This document shows positions 15,375 through 19,271 of a stretch of 19,271 nucleotides of DNA, one piece after another. The stretch comes from JBEGQX01 sp041180805 (GTDB lineage Bacteria > Planctomycetota > Planctomycetia > Gemmatales > Gemmataceae). The notes below the pieces were generated by a model. It ran no database searches. It worked only from the letters and a program-made list of their open reading frames with translations, and was not told the DNA's origin. A program made the translations under genes and the position numbers. The stretch lies in contig JBEGQX010000098.1 in the NCBI GenBank assembly GCA_041180805.1, positions 1 through 19,271 on the forward strand. Direction: 5' to 3'. How positions within the stretch are numbered: position 1 is the stretch's first letter; each line of letters opens with the position of its first letter.

Positions 15375-16594
15375 TATTTGGTGCCATTTTTGGGAGGCGC
15401 TGGAACAATAGGTGTTTTTATTTCCGAGAAGGGAACCACAATGAAGGCAACTTCATCGTATCGTTCAGATTTTTTACTGGCGTCTTCCAGGTCGCCTCTT
15501 TCATGAAGAATCCCAATGCTGCCATCTGCCATCAATGCGATGTCTGAATAACCAGTAAAGTTGGGAGCGGGTTTTTTCGCATAGCGAAAGCTTTTTGTCC
15601 AGGTAAGGCCATCATCCTCGCTGAGTTTCAGGGTGCCATCAGCGCGGATTGTGGGGTTGGAAGGGTTCGAGAAAAGGATGTTGCCTTTGCCAGTGGACGA
15701 GTTCATGGAATGGAAAAGAAGGCTGCCCTGACAGCCTCGGGGTTCCACAAGCTGGTTTTCCAACCATACCTTGGAAAAGGTTTTTCCCCCATCGGTGCTG
15801 ATGGATGCCACCCTGCAGTCTTCCTTGCCATTTTGGTTGCGGCTGTTGAGCATCAGGTCGCCATTGGCAAGCTCCACGATGGTGCATTCCGATGTCTTTG
15901 GCCTGGGCACATGAGCCCCTATGTGCCAGGTTTCACCACCATCATCCGAATAGATCACATGAGAAACCATTTGATCCTGTTTGGTGTTGTGGCGCGCTGG
16001 CACTACGATCCTTCCCTTGTTGGGTTCGCTTCTCTTCACAATGGCATGGCACGGCCCTGTGCCATACCATTTCCAGCCGGGTTGGTAAACCGAATCAGAT
16101 ATTTTCCGGGGCTTCGACCATGATAGCCCATCATCATCCGAATGCATGATGTACACCTCGCGTGTCTCACGATCCTTCTTGGATGCAATCCACTTGTTCC
16201 AAAGCCATACCAGCAGGATCCTGCCCGAAGGAAGAACTACCGGGCACTGACATTTGCAGGGATTTCGATCATCGTTTACCAGCACCTGAAGCTGTCCCCA
16301 GGTCTTGCCTCCATCAGTAGATCGTTTCAGGACGATGTCCATGTCGTCCTCATCCTTGTGGTTGTTGACGCGCCCCTCACAAAAAGCCAGGACTGTGCCC
16401 TTGTTGCTTACCGCCAGGGTGGGGCAGCGATACACCTTGTAACCTTCCTTGCCTGCCACAAAGGGAACAGACTCCCTAATCTTGCTGTCCTGCGATTGAT
16501 TTCCAAACGCAGGTCGAGCCATCGCCATGCAAAACAGCATGGCAAACAGGGTCATGCATGGATGGATGGAACGGGAAAGGGCTGTTGTTTTCAT
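15374..16594 (-). CDS. Secreted exo-sialidase (GH33-like, BNR repeats)
   Basis: A 406-residue exported six-bladed propeller. The signal peptide ends near ARPAFG (residue 31). YRCPTL (55-60) is the RIP-type motif with the first active-site Arg56. Five Asp boxes: STDGGKTW (about 92), SDDDGLSW (about 152), SDDGGETW (about 216), STDGGKTF (about 266) and SEDDGLTW (about 325). Likely catalytic residues are Glu241 (TIVELANGD) and Tyr349 (TGYSDIA), with an acid/base Asp in DEDDMDI (81-87). This would release sialic acids or act on a related sugar. SD AGGA is present 9 nt upstream of the ATG. First gene of a two-gene unit with the sulfatase. Confidence 0.88.
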   Translation of the reverse strand: MKTTALSRSIHPCMTLFAMLFCMAMARPAFGNQSQDSKIRESVPFVAGKEGYKVYRCPTLAVSNKGTVLAFCEGRVNNHKDEDDMDIVLKRSTDGGKTWGQLQVLVNDDRNPCKCQCPVVLPSGRILLVWLWNKWIASKKDRETREVYIMHSDDDGLSWSKPRKISDSVYQPGWKWYGTGPCHAIVKRSEPNKGRIVVPARHNTKQDQMVSHVIYSDDGGETWHIGAHVPRPKTSECTIVELANGDLMLNSRNQNGKEDCRVASISTDGGKTFSKVWLENQLVEPRGCQGSLLFHSMNSSTGKGNILFSNPSNPTIRADGTLKLSEDDGLTWTKSFRYAKKPAPNFTGYSDIALMADGSIGILHERGDLEDASKKSERYDEVAFIVVPFSEIKTPIVPAPPKNGTK

Positions 16595-16873
16595 GGTGCT
16601 TTTCCTGCTCCCGGGAATTTTGGCAAGCCTTATGCATCAAAAGGGCCGCACTGAAAAACCCACCCGCTGGCAGCGAAAGCGGCGGCAATGGTCATTTTAT
16701 GTGCGGCAAAACCATTAGGCGCAACTGCTATGCAGCCGCACCATGGAAGTGATTCAGCATAAGGCACATCCTTGAACGTTATCAAGGATTTTTGAACCAA
16801 GGCACGGTTCATGGGTAACCCGGTCACAAAGTGATCTATGATAATAGTGGGTTTTCCATGAGAGCTTATTTTT
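16595..16873. other. divergent intergenic region
   Basis: 279 bp between the divergent sialidase and DUF2071 genes; it must hold both promoters, but I cannot place them. One inverted repeat, CCTTGA-acgtta-TCAAGG (16770-16787), is followed by ATTTTT and looks slightly terminator-like on the + strand, though no + gene precedes it. No convincing ORF was found. Confidence 0.4.
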
Positions 16874-17596
16874 ATGATTCAGGACAGCACTGCAGGTTAC
16901 CAACGCTGGTCGGATTTGACCTTTCTGCACTGGCGGGTGCCAGTGGATGCCATACAGGTTCATCTTCCGCGCGGTCTTACCGTTGAAACCTTTGATGGTT
17001 CCGCATGGATAGGGCTGGTGCCTTTTTCCATGGAAAGGGTGCGCCCCTGGTGGTCACCCCCGGTGCCGGGCATCTCCTGGTTTTTGGAAACCAACATACG
17101 CACCTATGTGCGAACGGAAGATGGGCAGAGCGGGGTGTGGTTCTTCAGCCTGGATGCCAACAGCAGGCTGGCAGTGGCCATCGCCAGGAAATTCTGGAAC
17201 CTGCCCTACCTTGGAGCCAGGTTGTCTTTGAGCAGGCAAGCCACAACAAATCAGGGCATTCACATCTGCTATGCAGGCCGGCGAAGGGATGAACCCCCGG
17301 CAAGCTATGAAATAAAAGTAAACATCCCTTCTGAAAAACCAATCGCAGCAGCTTTGGGCACCCTGGAGCATTTTCTGGTGGAGCGCTACACGCTGTTTTG
17401 TGTGGATGTCTATGGACGGATGCATGCGGGACAGGTTCACCATGCCCCCTATAAGATCCAGTCTGTCATGGATATCCAAGTGCGGCAGACTTTGATGGAT
17501 GCCATCATTCCGCATGGCGTTCTGCAAAAGCTTCCAGATCACGCTGCTTTCTCGCCCGGGGTGGATGTTCGCGTTTCGCCAATCCGTAGGATTTAA
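16874..17596 (+). CDS. DUF2071 family protein (YqjF-like)
   Basis: A 240-residue soluble protein with the DUF2071 pattern: FLHWRVPVDAIQVHLPRGL (17-35), the segment SAWIGLVPFSMERVRP, FLETNIRTYVR, the strongly conserved GVWFFSLDANSRLAVAIAR (about 86-105) followed by FWNLPY, and a closing FSPGVDVRV near the C-terminus. This is typical length and architecture. The family is distantly related to acetoacetate decarboxylase-like folds and its function is unknown. Only GAG stands as a weak SD before the ATG. It is the first gene of the right-hand + strand group but 119 nt from the next, so a shared operon is uncertain. Confidence 0.87.
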   Translation: MIQDSTAGYQRWSDLTFLHWRVPVDAIQVHLPRGLTVETFDGSAWIGLVPFSMERVRPWWSPPVPGISWFLETNIRTYVRTEDGQSGVWFFSLDANSRLAVAIARKFWNLPYLGARLSLSRQATTNQGIHICYAGRRRDEPPASYEIKVNIPSEKPIAAALGTLEHFLVERYTLFCVDVYGRMHAGQVHHAPYKIQSVMDIQVRQTLMDAIIPHGVLQKLPDHAAFSPGVDVRVSPIRRI

Positions 17597-17715
17597 TTCC
17601 CCATTCAAATCAAGCAGCCATGATCTGCCATTTTTGAAGGCTTTCCATTCCCCCATGGATAAGTTAATCTAATCAATGTTTTGGGTGTTATCCCACGGCC
17701 TTGTGAGTGTTAGCC

Positions 17716-18465
17716 ATGTGGCGCAGCATTTGTTCGACGCTTATCTTTCTCTTGTCGATCTCTTTTGCAACAGGGCAGGAAAGAAAACCTGTGCGTGTGG
17801 CATTATATGCCGACAAGGGAACCAGCAGCAGTTCAGACCAGCTTTTGAAGGTGCTCAACTCCTACAAGGATATGGAAGTTCGTACCGTGAATGCAGCGGA
17901 GATTGGCGAGGGAAAACTTTCCGGTTTTGATCTTTTGATTCACCCGGGTGGTTCTGGTGGTTCGCAGGGAAAAGCGCTGGGGGAAACCGGCAGGGAAAAG
18001 ATCCGAAATTTTGTTTCACAGGGGGGTGGCTACCTGGGGATCTGCGCGGGCGCTTATTTGGCCAGTTGCGATTACGAATGGTCGCTGAACATTCTGGATG
18101 CGAAGGTTTTGGACAAGAAGCATTGGGCTAGGGGTTTTGGGCCTGTGGACATCAAAATGACAACCGATGGCAGAAAATACCTGGGTGTGCAGTCAGATAA
18201 GGAAACTATCTACTACCATCAGGGCCCGCTGCTTGCGCCCGCCAACAACCCGGACATTCCGGACTATAAGACTTTGGCAACTTTTGATTCAGAAATCACA
18301 AAAAATGGGGCGCCAGAAGGTGTCATGAAAGGAACCACTGCAATTGCCTGTGGAAACTATGGCAAAGGCCGCGTTTTTTGTTTTAGCCCACACCCTGAAA
18401 AAACAGAGGGGCTTCATGAATTTGTCCACCGCGCCATTCTCTGGGCCTCCACCCGAACAGAGTAG
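17716..18465 (+). CDS. Secreted BPL_N-domain (class I glutamine amidotransferase-like) protein
   Basis: A 249-residue exported protein. Residues 1-20 form a signal peptide. The rest matches the BPL_N domain (the amidotransferase-like N-terminal part of eukaryotic biotin ligase, found alone in many bacteria): VRVALYADKGTSSSS, FDLLIHPGGSGGS (71-83), the nucleophile-elbow GGGYLGICAGAY with Cys110, YYHQGP with His168, and FSPHPEKTEG (223-232) with His226 and Glu228 in the place of the amidotransferase His/Glu pair. No enzymatic activity is established for these stand-alone forms. I chose ATG 17716; GTG at 17707 is in frame and would add three residues before the signal peptide. A ThuA-domain gene of the same overall fold class follows 127 nt downstream. 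Confidence 0.85.
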   Translation: MWRSICSTLIFLLSISFATGQERKPVRVALYADKGTSSSSDQLLKVLNSYKDMEVRTVNAAEIGEGKLSGFDLLIHPGGSGGSQGKALGETGREKIRNFVSQGGGYLGICAGAYLASCDYEWSLNILDAKVLDKKHWARGFGPVDIKMTTDGRKYLGVQSDKETIYYHQGPLLAPANNPDIPDYKTLATFDSEITKNGAPEGVMKGTTAIACGNYGKGRVFCFSPHPEKTEGLHEFVHRAILWASTRTE

Positions 18466-18501
18466 TTTGAAACATGATGCAGCCCAAACGGCTAGTTCAT
18501 T

Positions 18502-18580
18502 ACCAATCGCTTTTTTATTGGTGTCCCCCTGTTTTCGGTTTACGATGGCATTAGTAAACGTTTGAAAAGTACCTTTTCAA
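18502..18580 (+). promoter_or_regulatory. three successive inverted repeats in the ThuA gene leader
   Basis: ACCAAT-9 nt-ATTGGT (18502-18522), GTTTAC-10 nt-GTAAAC (18538-18559) and TTGAAAAG-tac-CTTTTCAA (18562-18580). All arms are perfect, and the last has 8 bp and a 3-nt loop. Its final AA overlaps the likely ribosome-binding site AAGGA (18579-18583), 9 nt before the ATG. The first could be a terminator of the BPL_N gene, since its loop carries a T-run. Function unknown. Confidence 0.4.
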
Positions 18581-18592
18581 GGAACCTCTCTC

Positions 18593-19271
18593 ATGAAAAA
18601 TTTTGTGGCGGCGTTTGCCGTAGCCATTGGTTTGATTTCCAGCCTTTCCGCGCAGGAGGGTAAAAAGACCCCAAAAATTCTGGTTATCACAGAATCCAAG
18701 GGTTTTGTTCATTCCGTGGTAAAGCGCCCGAAGCCCGAGGAACTTTGCACGGTGGAAAAAGCACTGATCGAACTCGGCAAAAAGACAGGTGCTTTTGAGG
18801 CTGTGGTAACTCAGGATTCCCGAAACGCCATCAATGAGGAAAACCTGAAAAAGTTCGCGGCGGTCTACTTTTATACCACCGGCGAGCTGCCATTATCCGA
18901 CACCCAGAAGGCCGACCTGTTGGGGTTCATCCGTTCTGGCGGTGGTTTTGCTGGTAATCATTGTGCCACCGATACTTTTTACAAATGGGCCGAGTATGGC
19001 AACATGATCGGTGGCTATTTTGATGGCCACCCCTGGCATGAAAAAATCAAGGTGATCGTGGAAGACAAGAACCATCCCGCCAGCAAGCCCTTTGGCGATA
19101 CCTTCGAAATTACCGATGAGATTTACCAATTCAAAGGCCCCTATGACCGTACCAAGTTGCATGTGTTGATGAAAATGGACACCAATTCCGTCAAAAAAGA
19201 AGGCAAAAGGCAGGACAAGGATTACGCGCTTGCCTGGACGAAGGATTATGGCAAGGGTCGGGTGTTTTACA
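18593..19271 (+). CDS. Secreted ThuA-domain protein (3' end beyond window)
   Basis: Open to the last base of the window, 226 codons visible. Residues 1-21 form a signal peptide ending SLSAQ. The ThuA (trehalose-utilization-like, amidotransferase fold) domain follows: KILVITESKGFVH (28-40), FAAVYFYTTGELPLS (88-102), the elbow GFIRSGGGFAGNHCATDTF (111-129, with His123-Cys124 at the usual spot), GGYFDGHPW (140-148), ITDEIYQFK (173-181) and the closing YALAWTKDYGKGRVFY, normally followed by a few dozen more residues. ThuA-like proteins are common in planctomycetes next to sugar oxidoreductases; their reaction is generally unknown. SD AAGGA lies 9 nt before the ATG. Confidence 0.9.
   Translation, partial: MKNFVAAFAVAIGLISSLSAQEGKKTPKILVITESKGFVHSVVKRPKPEELCTVEKALIELGKKTGAFEAVVTQDSRNAINEENLKKFAAVYFYTTGELPLSDTQKADLLGFIRSGGGFAGNHCATDTFYKWAEYGNMIGGYFDGHPWHEKIKVIVEDKNHPASKPFGDTFEITDEIYQFKGPYDRTKLHVLMKMDTNSVKKEGKRQDKDYALAWTKDYGKGRVFY

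Noticed and set aside
16770..16813. Three TGAAC-type sites upstream of the DUF2071 gene, possible second DnaA-box cluster
   Set aside because: None has the full TGAACA core (TGAACG, TGAACC and inverted TGAACC), and there is no AT-rich tract or replication gene beside them.

Overview
The window looks like a chromosomal piece of a planctomycete (Planctomycetota). The signs are a DUF1559 protein with a pilin-like N-terminus, a VPS10/BNR propeller protein carrying PDZ domains, a secreted sulfatase beside a secreted sialidase, and a BPL_N and a ThuA protein side by side. Base composition is moderate and Shine-Dalgarno sites are patchy. This placement is inferred from gene content and not from a marker-gene tree.

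Left part (1-4753): a tRNA-Ser(TGA), a DUF1559 protein on the + strand, and, convergent with it, a 1143-residue secreted beta-propeller protein with two inserted PDZ domains.

Centre (4754-12966): a long minus-strand block built around the replication-initiation cluster. In transcription order it holds a NifS/IscS-type cysteine desulfurase, dnaA, a 278-bp AT-rich gap that is the best oriC candidate, dnaN, a DUF721/DciA protein, gyrB, a DUF1805-glyoxalase fusion, and a periplasmic protein made of eight TPRs. Gaps from dnaN through the fusion gene are 5, 19 and 15 nt, so these four are probably co-transcribed. The DnaA here is unusual. It is only 340 residues, lacks domains I and II, has an altered sensor I, and carries Asn-His-Ala where almost all DnaA proteins have the base-reading Asp-His-Thr. 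The dnaA-dnaN gap has no classical TTATNCACA box but holds five TGAACA cores, some spaced by one or three helical turns. Together with the adjacent DciA, this suggests a divergent initiator/box pair with helicase recruitment handed to DciA. It is the most interesting feature of the window.

Right part (13123-19271): a 3-methyladenine DNA glycosylase I gene (+); a sialidase-sulfatase pair (-) whose stop and start codons overlap, probably for scavenging sulfated or sialylated glycans; a DUF2071 protein (+); a secreted BPL_N amidotransferase-like protein (+); and a secreted ThuA-domain protein (+) that runs off the window end behind a leader with three successive inverted repeats. No insertion sequence, CRISPR array or prophage gene was seen.
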